Assembly (NCBI GenBank): GCA_963921195.1
Contig: OY992540.1
Coordinates: forward strand, 37,006,971 to 37,070,970
Length of the DNA: 64,000 nucleotides
Source: Pegoplata infirma
Taxonomy: Eukaryota > Arthropoda > Insecta > Diptera > Anthomyiidae
Reading direction: 5' to 3'
Part shown: positions 12,250 to 21,996 of the stretch, in pieces
Position numbering within the stretch: the first letter of the stretch is position 1
Layout: each line of letters begins with the position of its first letter
Position numbers and translations under genes: made by a program
The notes under the pieces: model-generated
Told to the model about the DNA's origin: nothing
Seen by the model: the letters and a program-made list of their open reading frames with translations, nothing else
Database searches by the model: none

Positions 12250-12470
12250 TTGTAATACGATTTTATTGCGTGAGTACAGTTTGCGTGACTCATGCGTGAG
12301 TGTGATTAAATCCGAAGTGAGTCACGCGTTAGCATTAGCAATTTTATTTTTAGCACACGTAACTAGTGAGTGAGCGAGAGTAATGAAAAAAATTGCGAGA
12401 GTGATCAGTGGGTGATTAGATTATTGTTTGCGTGAGTGTGAGATAAAACCCACTCACGCTCACATCTCTA
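12250..12470. mobile_element. Decayed copy of the GTGAGTG hAT family
   Basis: Ends in GCTCACATCTCTA at 12470 and carries GCGTGAGTGTG units. The opposite end is not recognisable. Confidence 0.55.
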
Positions 12471-12754
12471 GCTTGAAGTTTCACATCGGTCGTTTGGTAG
12501 CGATTTTTTGTCTCCTATTAACTTATGCTTCTTGATCATACATATAAACTATGCAATATTTATAAATATTTTTATTAAAAATTATTCATGCTGAAAATAT
12601 TAATATTTAATTACTTTTTTATGAATGCGCTGATATGTATTTAAATTGTACACTGATATGTATTAAAATGTACATAAGGGCGTTACAAAAAAAACAATCG
12701 ATTTTTGTCCGTGCTCCAGCATATTTTGAAATTTGTTGGTGGGAATTTTTCTAT

Positions 12755-14212
12755 AATAAAAATGTCTTAGAATCTGAGAATTTTTCTATAGAAGAAATGT
12801 CTCAGAATCTGAGAATTTTTCTGTAGAAAAATGTCTCAGAATCTGAGAATTTTTCTAAAGAAAAAAGGTTTCAGAATCGGAAAATTTTTTTATAGAAAAA
12901 AATTTTTCAAAATCTGATAACTTTCCTATAAGCATGTCTTAGAATCTGCACAGAAAAAATATAAAACAATTTGAGTAAATTTTTAATACTATTGAGTAAA
13001 AAATTACTCAATTTTGCACCAGTAACCGATTTAATAGTATTGAGTAAATTTTTAATAAAAAATTATTAAATGCTTACTAAAAAATTTTAGTAAATTTTTA
13101 ATGGACACAATTAAAAATTTTTCGATTTTTAAGTACCTTGTTAATTGTGTCAAGTAAAAATTCACTCAAAACTTATCAATTTATTTTTTTTAAGTCCAAA
13201 AAAGTTTCAATTTTTTTTTTTAAAAAAATGTTTTTTTCAAACTTTACCAAATATATTTATGTTTTAAAGGAAAATAAATAGGAAACTTTCATTTTGAAAT
13301 CATAAACGTTCATATACATATACAAAAAACTATAAACTAAATGTGAATTCAAAACACGCAGAGAATAAAAAAAAAACAAAAAAAAAATATTAAATTTTGT
13401 ATAAAATTATTTACTCAACTTTTTTTCATTTTTGAGTAAATTTTTAATTGCGTCAATTAAAAAATTACTCAAATCTTATTTAAAAATTTAAACAAGTGAT
13501 TACTCAAATTGTTTTTCTCAATATTTTTTTCTGTGTGAGACTTTTTCTATAGGAACAATATCTCAGAGTCTGAGACTTTTTCTATACAAAAAATGTCTCA
13601 GAATCTGAGAATTTTTCTACAGAAAAAATGTTCTCAGAGTCTAAGACTATTTCTATAACAAAAATGTCTGAGAATTTTTCTATAAAAAAATTTCTCAGAA
13701 TCTGCGAATTTTTCTATAGAAAAAATGTCTCAGAATCTACCATTTTTTCTATAGAAAAAATGTTTCAGAATCTGAGAATTTTTCTATAGAAAAAAATGTC
13801 TCAGAATCTGAGAATTTTTCTACAGAAAAATGTCTCAGAATCTGAGACTATTTCTATAGAAAAAATGTCTCAGAATCAAAGAATTTTCCTATAAAAAAAA
13901 TATCTCAGAATCTGAGAATTTTTCTATAGAAAAAGTGTCTCAGAATCTGAAAATTTTTCTATAGAAGTCTCAGAGTCTGAAAATTTTTCTATAGAAAAAA
14001 TGTTCCAGAATCTGAGAATTTTTCTATAGAAAATATTCTCAGATTCTGATTCATATTTTCTACAGAAAAATTCCCAGATTCTGAGACATTTTTTGTAAAG
14101 ACTTTTTTTATAGGAAAATGTCTCAGAAACTGAAACTTTTTCTATGGAAAAATTTTCTCAGACTTTTTCTATGGAAAAATTTTCTAAGAATCTGAGACTT
14201 TTTCTTACATGA
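12755..14212 (+). repeat. 35 bp minisatellite array split by a MITE
   Basis: About 25 units of the CAGAATCTGAGA / TTTTTCTATAGAAAAAATG family on either side of the MITE at 12949-13535. Unit boundaries resume in register after the MITE. Confidence 0.85.
12949..13535. mobile_element. CACAG-family MITE, 587 bp, TG duplication
   Basis: CACAGAAAAAA... and ...TTTTTTTCTGTG are inverted ends, flanked by TG at 12947-12948 and 13536-13537 inside a satellite unit. Interior motifs GAGTAAATTTTTAAT and AATTGTGTCAA recur in inverted form. Full-length reference copy for fragments at 4.0, 26.3, 27.9, 28.8 and 30.7 kb. Confidence 0.85.
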
Positions 14213-14526
14213 AGATGTTTAAAGAACTGCGCTTGGACCCAGGGAATTATAAAATGCAATTTTTTTCAGACTGCACTGAAAGAATTATTGTACATATTAT
14301 CTATGAACAAATTTCATTAAACCAAATTCATAGAATCTATTAGACAATTCATTGTCTGAATGAATATTCATTAGTATTGTGAAATATTTCATAGAATTTT
14401 ATTCATAGATTTTGTTAAATTCATAGAATTTTTTTAATAATTAAAATAATGTTACTAAATTAAAAAAAATTAATTAAATTACAAAAAATAACAAAAAAAT
14501 AAAAACATAAAAAAAGTTTCAAAAAA

Positions 14527-14615
14527 ATGTTGCTGCTCTGGTGGTATTCGAACCCAAGACCTACCGGTTGTGAAAATTATTGTCGACGCCTTAGCTATCA
14601 GCGCCACCAAAGGAA
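14527..14615 (-). repeat. tRNA-like sequence
   Basis: Minus strand: A-box-like TGGCGCTGATAGCTAAGG and B-box-like GGTTCGAATACC about 45 bases later, followed by an AT-rich tail. Pairing of the acceptor arm is poor. Confidence 0.5.
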
Positions 14616-14811
14616 GAAAATCTCGCCAACTATCACTTAGTTTACAATGTTCGTTTTTTTTTTTGCAAATACACAAAAATTTTGTTTTCTACAAACACAC
14701 ACACAGCTTTTGGCAGAGCATTGTTACAGAGCATTGATACAAACTCAATATGTTAAAGCAGAACATTAAACAAAATGTATTTTAATTCTTATAATTTGTT
14801 TGTATACTTTA

Positions 14812-14878
14812 GCTCGGTGGCTAGAGACTAAGCTTCAGGAACAACTGGTTTTGTGTTCGAATCTCGGTGGGTTAAAAA
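14812..14878 (+). repeat. tRNA-like sequence, divergent partner
   Basis: AGCTCGGTGGCTAGAGACTAAG resembles an A-box and GTTCGAATCTC a B-box. It points away from the block at 14,527. Confidence 0.45.
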
Positions 14879-14881
14879 CAT

Positions 14882-15539
14882 AACAAGTGAGACTGTTAAA
14901 TTCGGCTGTGCCGAATCTTTGATACCCTCCAACATGTTAAAATACATAAAAAAAATCAGAGGCGTTTTTAGGGGAGGCTTTGTTGGGGATGCTGGGGGTT
15001 ACTTTCCCCAACGCAATTAATGTTTACTAAATTATTTATTATGCTTTTTGAACTTTAGTTATACCATTTTTCCGAGTTTTTTTGTTTTTTTTTAATCCAC
15101 GCCCACAAAAGGGGGCAGGACAAAAAAAACAATATTTTGTAGCCCCCCGGTGTTTAATTGTATGACTTTTAACTCCTTCTGACATAAAAAGGTTTCATTT
15201 GTTTCAAAAAAAGCTGTAAAAAATGGCGTTTTTATAGAGGTTTTTTAAGTTCTATAAGGAGGAACTTTTTTGCCCCTTATCCGATTTTACCCATTTCCGA
15301 ACTTAACCGGCCTATGACCATGAGACACATTCGTGCCAATTTTCAAGAGTCTAGCTCTTTGATTTTGGACTGGATCGTGCTTTATACAGACGGACGGACG
15401 GCCATTCATAGAATGACTTATAATCGATCATAGATCAATAATATATATACTTTATGGGGTCCCCGACCGATATTTCTATGCGTTACAAACGGAATGACAA
15501 AGTGAGTATACCCCATACTGTGGTTGGAGGGTATAAAAA
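14882..15539 (+). mobile_element. (GTCY)n element, type 2 (TATACCCTCCAAC ends), full length
   Basis: Starts ACAAGTGAGACTGTTAAATT with the hairpin TTCGGC-TGT-GCCGAA and ATACCCTCCAAC; ends GTTGGAGGGTATAAAAAT. It contains CAGACGGACGGACGG and the conserved segment TATGGGGTCC...GATATTT. No coding frame. Confidence 0.85.
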
Positions 15540-15998
15540 TGTTAAAAAAATAGAAAATTGTAAATAAATAAAATAATAAAAAAAAAATAAATAAAAATTA
15601 AATAATAAAATAAATAAAACGAAATAATAAAATAAATAAATATAGAATTAAAAATAATTTTTTTTTCATAGCCTATGAACTTTTTTCATAGATTTGTGGT
15701 TTCTATGAATTTGTTTCATAGATTCTATGAAGGGCATCATTGGCTGACTTCTAATGATTTTTTTCCAATGTACGTTTTCATAGCCGTAATGAACAAAATT
15801 CTTTCAGTGTATTCACCTCATTTACACTGCGAATCATATCAATAAGGAATCGAGTATTTCACTTTTTAATCGAATATACATATCTTTGTAACGAATAAGC
15901 GGAAAAATATAAAAAAATGCACTGATAAATCACCACTTTCTTTGAGAATTTTGCAACCTGTCAACGTCGCTCTGTTATTGCCATTTTATTGCTTCCAT

Positions 15999-16649
15999 CA
16001 CGGTTGGGAAATGTGGCACAATAGTGCCATTTTTGGCACTAGTGAATGATCAGTGGCACCACAAATAACAGTTTTGGCCCTTTTTCATTCTCTCCAAATA
16101 TTGTCAAAATTTATTTAAAATAAAAATATTCGTACTAAAATTTAATTATGTATTACAAACACGAAAAAATTATCAGTTGTTCCCCCTTACAACAATGTAA
16201 GTTTAAAGTTTCCTTTTAATTAAGATTTTGAAGTGCTTAATCCCTGAGGGAAATTGATTGGTCCTACTGGAAAAATTAATCCTAAAAACCTATCCCATGA
16301 CTTATTCAACGCGAACTGGTCATGGAATACTAGTTCTAAGACCAGTAAAAATGTGTCCGGTGATCTGAAAGATCAGTTCGACACAAGTCCTGGAACATAT
16401 CACAAGGTGTTAATTATTGACAGGTCCTTTTTGTACAAAAAAAACACTCTATGCCCGGTCCTAGACTGGTCACATTTCCCGCAGAGATGATTTTACTTTC
16501 AAAACCGTCATATAAAAAAAGTTATAGTGTTGTGTAAGAAGTACTAAAAAATATTTTAAAAAAAATATTTTTTGGCCCTTTTCAACATAATTTGGCCCTT
16601 TTTAGCCTTCAACTTGGCACTAATTGAAATTTCTCAAATACCAACACTG
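15999..16649. mobile_element. hAT-type element, TSD GCTTCCAT
   Basis: CACGGTTGGGAAATGTGGCAC at the left and ...CAAATACCAACACTG at the right are inverted ends between exact GCTTCCAT copies (15991-15998 and 16650-16657). It contains several TTTTGGCCCTTTTT and GTGCCA motifs. Non-coding. A second copy lies at 27189-27853. Confidence 0.92.
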
Positions 16650-17230
16650 GCTTCCATTAGTGTTTTTTCCATAGTTCTTAATGTTATTTAAATAATTGCA
16701 TACAACAGGTTTGCCCCTCTCTATTATTTTAGCGATTTCAACGGCTTTAACACTTTGGACTTCAAAGTCAGTACTTTTTCCTTTACGGAAGAGCCAAGAG
16801 CTTTGTTAGTCCCATTTTTATTGAAATTCGAAACAAATTTGTTTTGTTTTTATTGTTTGAGGGATTGCTATTCATTACAAATTGGATTCAGGTCCTACTT
16901 GGTCTGTATTCCAAAATTCCTTATTCAAGTGATTAAAAAAGAACCCAGTCTGCACAGTTTCGAGGCGACAATTTTTTCGAAGGTTTTCCGCAAAAATGAT
17001 TCGAAGTCGATATTATATACAGTCGATATTTTAACGTTTCTCGAACTCATATTTTTATTGAAAAATTAATCGATTTCGAAATGATTTCCGATCTAGATTT
17101 TAGGAATTCTTGAATTTGTTGTTCCATCGAAAAAAATATTTATTTTTAACAAAAATTCCACAACATTTTAATTGTTATTATAAAAAAATTATATCTAACA
17201 TCAGAACAATAAAAAAAAAAAAAAAAAATC

Positions 17231-17850
17231 GCGACCGGGGTTTGAACTAGTGCCCCCCATTTCCCGGTTCTGGGTATTCCCGGGAATACCGGTATTCCCG
17301 GTTCTGGTACCGGTTTCCCGGTTCTAGATATATTCCCGGGAATACCGGTATTCCCGGTTCTAATGTTGGTACCGGTTCTCAAAAAATAAGAAAATACTAT
17401 ACCATAAAATATTTAAATTACACCATTTAATCAGTATTTCAGAAATATTCAGTTGTGTTTGTAAAATTATTAAAAAATCATGTAACTATATTTTTCTTAA
17501 GTTCATAAAAAAATTAGGAAATGGTGTTTTTAACATGTTTTGTATTTTTTTGGTAAAAGCAAAGAAAAAATTTTAGTTCTACACAATTTTACAAAATATA
17601 CATACCGGTAGTCCCGGGAATACCGTCAGAACCGGAACCGGGAATACCGGTATTCCCGGGAATACCGGGAATAACTCAAGAACCGGGAAACCGGTACCAC
17701 TTCCCGGGAATACCGAGAACCGGGAATACCGGTATTCCCGGTTCTACGGTACTGACCGTAGGCACTAGTTTGAACCAAGGCCATAACTACAAATCATAAA
17801 CTGCAGATCCTACTAGCCAACTAGGCTATACACAACTTGAAATTTGTTTG
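17231..17850 (-). repeat. tRNA-like sequence split in its B-box by a hAT element
   Basis: GCGACCGGGG-TTTGAAC at 17231-17247 and GTTTGAACC-AAGGCC from 17768 are the two halves of the block seen whole at 21,880. The insertion point is the B-box itself. A-box-like GGCTAGTAGG lies upstream on the minus strand. Confidence 0.65.
17248..17767. mobile_element. hAT-type MITE built of CCGGGAATACCGG units, TSD GTTTGAAC
   Basis: Ends TAGTGCC and GGCACTA lie between exact copies of GTTTGAAC (17240-17247 and 17768-17775). About 130 bases at the left and 150 at the right consist almost entirely of CCCGGGAATACCGG and GGTACCGG palindromes, with an AT-rich centre (about 17,385-17,600). 520 bp, non-coding; a low-complexity minus-strand frame is an artefact of the units. 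Confidence 0.9.
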
Positions 17851-18179
17851 TACAAATGTATATTTTGCAGTGTTGGCTACCGTTACCCTTTCAATACCGT
17901 TACCGATTAAAAACCCTTTAATATTGACTACCGTTACCGTTACCAATACCGAAATAAAAAATTTTAAATACCGTTACCGATAAAAAACCGTTACCTTTAT
18001 TCGGATTTTTACCGGTATTATATCGGATTTGTTTCGGTTGTATTTATATTACTTATTTTATTTTTTTTGTGAGTTAAAAACAGTAAAATATTTTTAATAT
18101 GCGTAAAATAAAAAAATAAATTTTTGTTCTTTGCCAATCCAGCCAATGATAACATTCGCAATTAAATAAATTCTAATAT

Positions 18180-18400
18180 CGGTTTTGGACATCATAAAGA
18201 TAATATATTATTGATCAGTGATGGATTGTAAGCGATGTTCGTCTGTTCGTCTGTCCGTCTGTCCGTCTGCAGAAGACACGATACAGTCCAAAATAGACGG
18301 GCTACCCTGCTGAAATTTGGTACGAACACGTCTTATGGTCATATGCTGATTAAGTTCCGAAATGGGCAAAATCGGACCCATCTGAAAAACTTACACAACC
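18180..18400 (-). mobile_element. (GTCY)n element fragment, type 2
   Basis: GTCTGTTCGTCTGTCCGTC followed by ACACGATACAGTCCAAAATAG and AAGTTCCGAAATGGGCAAAATCGG matches the centre of the copy at 42475-43146. Both ends are missing. Confidence 0.65.
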
Positions 18401-18545
18401 CCAAAAAGCATATTTTATTTATATATAATAATATTTTTATCCCATGATCAAGAATTTTTATTTATTCTTTCTATTTATTTACAACTCATTTAATAATTTC
18501 AACCTAACCGAGAACTGGTAACAATGACCGCCGTCTCGTTGTAGC

Positions 18546-18632
18546 GAAAAAACCAAGGGCTCTGGTGGGAATCGAACCCACGATCCCCACGTTCAAAGGT
18601 TAGCACGCTACCAACTAGCCTACGGGGGCCTA
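18546..18632 (-). repeat. Well-preserved tRNA-like sequence
   Basis: Minus strand: A-box TAGGCTAGTTGGTAGCGTG and B-box GGTTCGATTCC with a perfect 5 bp T stem (GTGGG/CCCAC). Acceptor and anticodon stems pair poorly and no anticodon can be assigned with confidence. It is the block nearest to a real tRNA in the window. Confidence 0.5.
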
Positions 18633-19269
18633 TTTTATTTAAATTTTTGTCTATTTGTTTAGAAAATGAAAAATTTTTCATTGATCAAGATTTGAACCCC
18701 CTTTTGGGGGTTTGGCTATAGAAAATAAAATAAAATATTGATAAAATTGTATTATTTAGGTGTAAATATAAATAGAATGAATTTCTTAACATCCGCTAAC
18801 GCCCGTCCCCCTTAAAAAAACATCCTTGCCAAGTTTTTTATTACTGCAATTTTTTTAACAATAGGACACACAATTTTGATGTTAAGGTTGTTTATTAGAA
18901 ATCAGCAGATTTTTCTGCTGTCTTGATGGTTTTTATTTCGTTCATAATACCGGTACGTACCGGTATTTATGTTTCGGTAACGGTTCATCGTTACCGAAAT
19001 AATCGAAAATACCGTTACCTTTACCGTTACCGATATAAAAAATATGTAATACCAATACCATTACCGATACCGTTATTCGTTTCGGTTGCCAACCCTGATA
19101 TTTTGAAATAAAAATATTTTCAAATTATGAAAAGTATGTCAAAACAAAATAAAATGAATATAAAAACAGGGTAATTCAAATAATATTTTTAAATTTAAAT
19201 TTAAGGGCAATTCAAATAATAATAAAAAATTCAAATTTTAGTAAAAGTAATTTTAAAAAAATACTTTTA

Positions 19270-19345
19270 TGATCAAACTTTGGCTGAAGGAGTAAGGCGT
19301 TCAACCAGTAAACTGGGAGTTCTGAGTTCAAATCTCAAGTGAGAC
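19270..19345 (+). repeat. tRNA-like sequence, family shared with 26.2 and 45.7 kb
   Basis: TTTGGCTGAAGGAGTAAGG resembles an A-box and GAGTTCAAATCTC a B-box. The same block, diverged, occurs at 26205-26275 and, within a third TIR family, at 45705-45765, 46675-46745 and 47577-47645. Confidence 0.6.
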
Positions 19346-19689
19346 AGATAAAAATAGTAATTAGTAAAAATTAAATTTAAAGAACAAATAAATTAAATTA
19401 GTAAAAATTAGTTAATTGTAAGTAAGTAGTAGTAAGTAATAAAATATATTTTTTTTAATTCTTACCGTTTTTAAAACAATTAACTAAATTATTAAAAGCA
19501 AATGTATTGAAATTCATGAAATTTTTCGATTAAAAATCGAATCGAATCCTGTACCAGACATTGACATTATTAGCTAGATAATGGTCTTTATCACTGCATT
19601 TTTTTATATTTTTTCGCTTATTTGTTACAAAGATATATTCGATTAAAAGGTGAAAAACTCGATTCCTTATTGATGTGATTCGCAGTGTA

Positions 19690-21330
19690 TTTTTTATTCA
19701 CATTTTCATATTTTTATTTATACAAAAAGTGTAAAATTTCTTAATTTATAGAAGGACTCCAGTTTTCTACTATAAATTGGGTAAATTTAAACAAATATAA
19801 ATTGGATTGCGCCTAGATTATTTAGACAGAAAATTAGCAAAGCGACTGAGGTTTTATTTTAAATGAATTTGTTAACATTTTGGAAGGTGTAAAAGATTCG
19901 GCTAAAATACACACCCATTTGTTTTATTAATTCTATTGTGCACAAAATCTTTCCATTTTATAAAAAATATTTTTCAGCTTTTTAATTCCCTGCATTGTTG
20001 TAATGAAGTAACATAATGAATCCGTTAATATAACGGCACTTTTTTTCTTTCAGCGTATTAACACAAATACTATTCGCCATCTTTTATAATACAACAAAAA
20101 AAATATTTTTGTCAATAAATTTATAATTTATTGATGACTTAATAATATGCGTCTAAAAAATACTACTAATATTTATTTTTATTTGATATTTTGACTAGTT
20201 GACTAAAATAAATCTAACTAATTGCTAATTAAAAATGTTGATTGATCTAACAATTTAATTGATTAATTACAACCACAAAAAATACAACACAAAACTTTTC
20301 AAGGTTATATAAATACATACAAATATATTTTGCTAAGAACCAACACCTGACAAACAAGTTTCTTATTAAATTTAGTTGTTTTTTTTTTTTTAATTTTAAT
20401 TAATTTAAAACTATTTTCAGCAATTCATATTAGATTTTTTTTTGTTTTGGAGGGGTAAAAAACAAATGAATGTTATAAGAAATATACATAAATGCCAATA
20501 TGGCTACTAAGAAAGTCAAGTTAATTGACTCATCATTAATCCTCGAATCAGAAAAAAAAAATATCAAATAATAACAACAAAAAAGAAATACGAGATACAA
20601 GATAAAACAAGCATGTATGTGCGGATACAAACAATGAAGTTTGTTTGTTAGTTGATTCTCTATATATGATGGCAACACAAAGGGAAACTGCAGGAAAGAA
20701 AGAGATGTCTAGAGAAATTAGGGAAGAGAAATGTGTGTATTCAAAGAAGGCGGAGTTTTACACAACAGCAGTACAGATATCAATGTGATATGTAAGGGAA
20801 AAAATGTAACTCAAGTAAAAAGAAAAAAATATTAAATAAAAAAAAAAAAAAATCATAACAAGAATTTAAAGCATTTGAAAATTAATTAAATTTCATATTA
20901 AAGATTTTAAATTGCAAAAATATATTACATATATTTTAAGTAATAAATTTTAAATATTTATGTTATAACAAAAACCATAAATAGGAAAACAAAAAATATG
21001 CAATTTTAGAAATCTGGCATCGATCGTTTGGTTAGAGAAGATTTTTGCATATTTTGGGAAAATATAACAGGAAAACAAAAAATATGCAATTTAAGTAATC
21101 TGACATCGATTGGTTAGAGAAGATTTTTGCATATTTTGGCTTAAGAGCATATTTTGCATATTTTAGTTTTTAGAGTATATTTTGTCATAAAAGCATATTT
21201 TTTAAACATATTTTTGACTTTTTTTACTAAAAACTGCATATTTTGATTTAAAGACATAAAATATTTTAAAAATGTGTAATACACAGTAAAAAGTTTTGGG
21301 TTAATTTTAATTCCTACACAGAAAAAAATA
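19690..21330. other. AT-rich sequence, no gene recognised
   Basis: Mostly homopolymer-rich. A block at about 20,640-20,800 is less AT-biased and does not match any repeat in this window. At 20,985-21,140 two copies of an ACAAAAAATATGCAATTTAAG-like unit followed by GAAGATTTTTGCATATTTTGG form a short tandem duplication. No coding frame stands out. Confidence 0.5.
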
Positions 21331-21333
21331 AAA

Positions 21334-21400
21334 ACAAGTAAGAAAGCTATATTCGGCTGTGCCGAATCTTTAAATACCCTCCACAATGTTAACCAATGCA
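21334..21400 (+). mobile_element. Left end of a (GTCY)n type 2 element
   Basis: ACAAGTAAGAAAGCTATATTCGGCTGTGCCGAAT and ATACCCTCCAC match other left ends; the remainder is missing or replaced. Confidence 0.6.
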
Positions 21401-21879
21401 CTATGGTTTCGCAGACGACATTTCTTGGCCAAAATTCAATTTTCTCAAAATTGATTTTATAGAAAATCGTCAACAATTACAAACAACACTCAGAAAAAAA
21501 AATTTAGTAAATTTGTAATACTATCCCAATTAGAAATTTTGTCTTTAAGACAATGTCAGTAATGATTCATCAGGTAGAAGTCAGCAAGTGAATACATTTT
21601 ACTAAAGACAACTTAAGGACATGTCATAATTTTTGTCGGAGCTCCCCAAGTTCTATAAATGTACTGACTTGTCATATAAGTTGTCTTATCAATTTAGAAA
21701 AATCATGTCTTTAATGCTGACAATTATATAGCAAATCCGACAAATCACTAAAAAATCGGATGTTAAATCGATGTAATTTTGTTTAATCCTTTAAAACTCT
21801 TTAATTTTATTTGTAATTAAAAAAATAAAATGGAATTGGTCTTAAAACAATAAAAAAAAAATAAAAAAAAAATCCGCGA

Positions 21880-21965
21880 CCGGGGATTGAACCGAGGCCA
21901 AAAATCTACAACACGTAAGTTGTCGAACCTGTCAGACAACTAGGCCAACCACAACTTAAAATTGT
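21880..21965 (-). repeat. tRNA-like sequence (whole version of the one split at 17.2 kb)
   Basis: Minus strand: A-box-like GTTGGCCTAGTTGTCTGACAGG and B-box-like GGTTCAATCCC in a T-arm-like CGGTTCAATCCCCGG. It supplies the empty site that proves both hAT insertions at 17.2-19.1 kb. Confidence 0.6.
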
Positions 21966-21996
21966 TTGTAATAAAATATATTTTGAAATCATAATA

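Larger units (their letters stand above)
14274..15809. mobile_element. TIR element (CACTGAAAGAATT ends) with two divergent tRNA-like blocks
   Basis: CACTGAAAGAATTATTG at the left and its diverged inverse at the right bound a segment rich in TTCATAGATT motifs. Flanking dinucleotides are TG and TA, so the duplication is decayed. A (GTCY)n element is inserted at 14882-15539. Confidence 0.6.
17868..19097. mobile_element. hAT-type element built of TACCGTTACC units, TSD ATATTTTG
   Basis: CAGTGTTGGCTACCG and CGGTTGCCAACCCTG are inverted ends between exact ATATTTTG copies (17860-17867 and 19098-19105). Both ends carry arrays of TACCGTTACCGA-like units. The uninterrupted target is visible in the related repeat at 21.97 kb. 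A minus-strand (GTCY)n fragment and a tRNA-like block are inserted inside. Confidence 0.92.
15825..19687. mobile_element. TIR element (CACTGCGAATC ends, TA duplication) hosting three hAT insertions
   Basis: About 100 bases at each end are inverted copies (CACTGCGAATC, AATAAGGAATCGAGT, TTTGTAACRAATAAGCG), between TA copies at 15823-15824 and 19688-19689. Inside are hAT elements at 15999-16649, 17248-17767 and 17868-19097, and a divergent tRNA-like pair. Removing the insertions leaves about 1.4 kb without coding capacity. Confidence 0.8.

Noticed and set aside
17146..17382. Glycine/proline-rich minus-strand protein
   Set aside because: Translation of CCGGGAATACCGG units in a hAT MITE.
18546..18632. 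Functional tRNA gene
   Set aside because: B-box and T stem are good, but acceptor and anticodon stems do not pair and no anticodon can be placed; it sits in transposon DNA.
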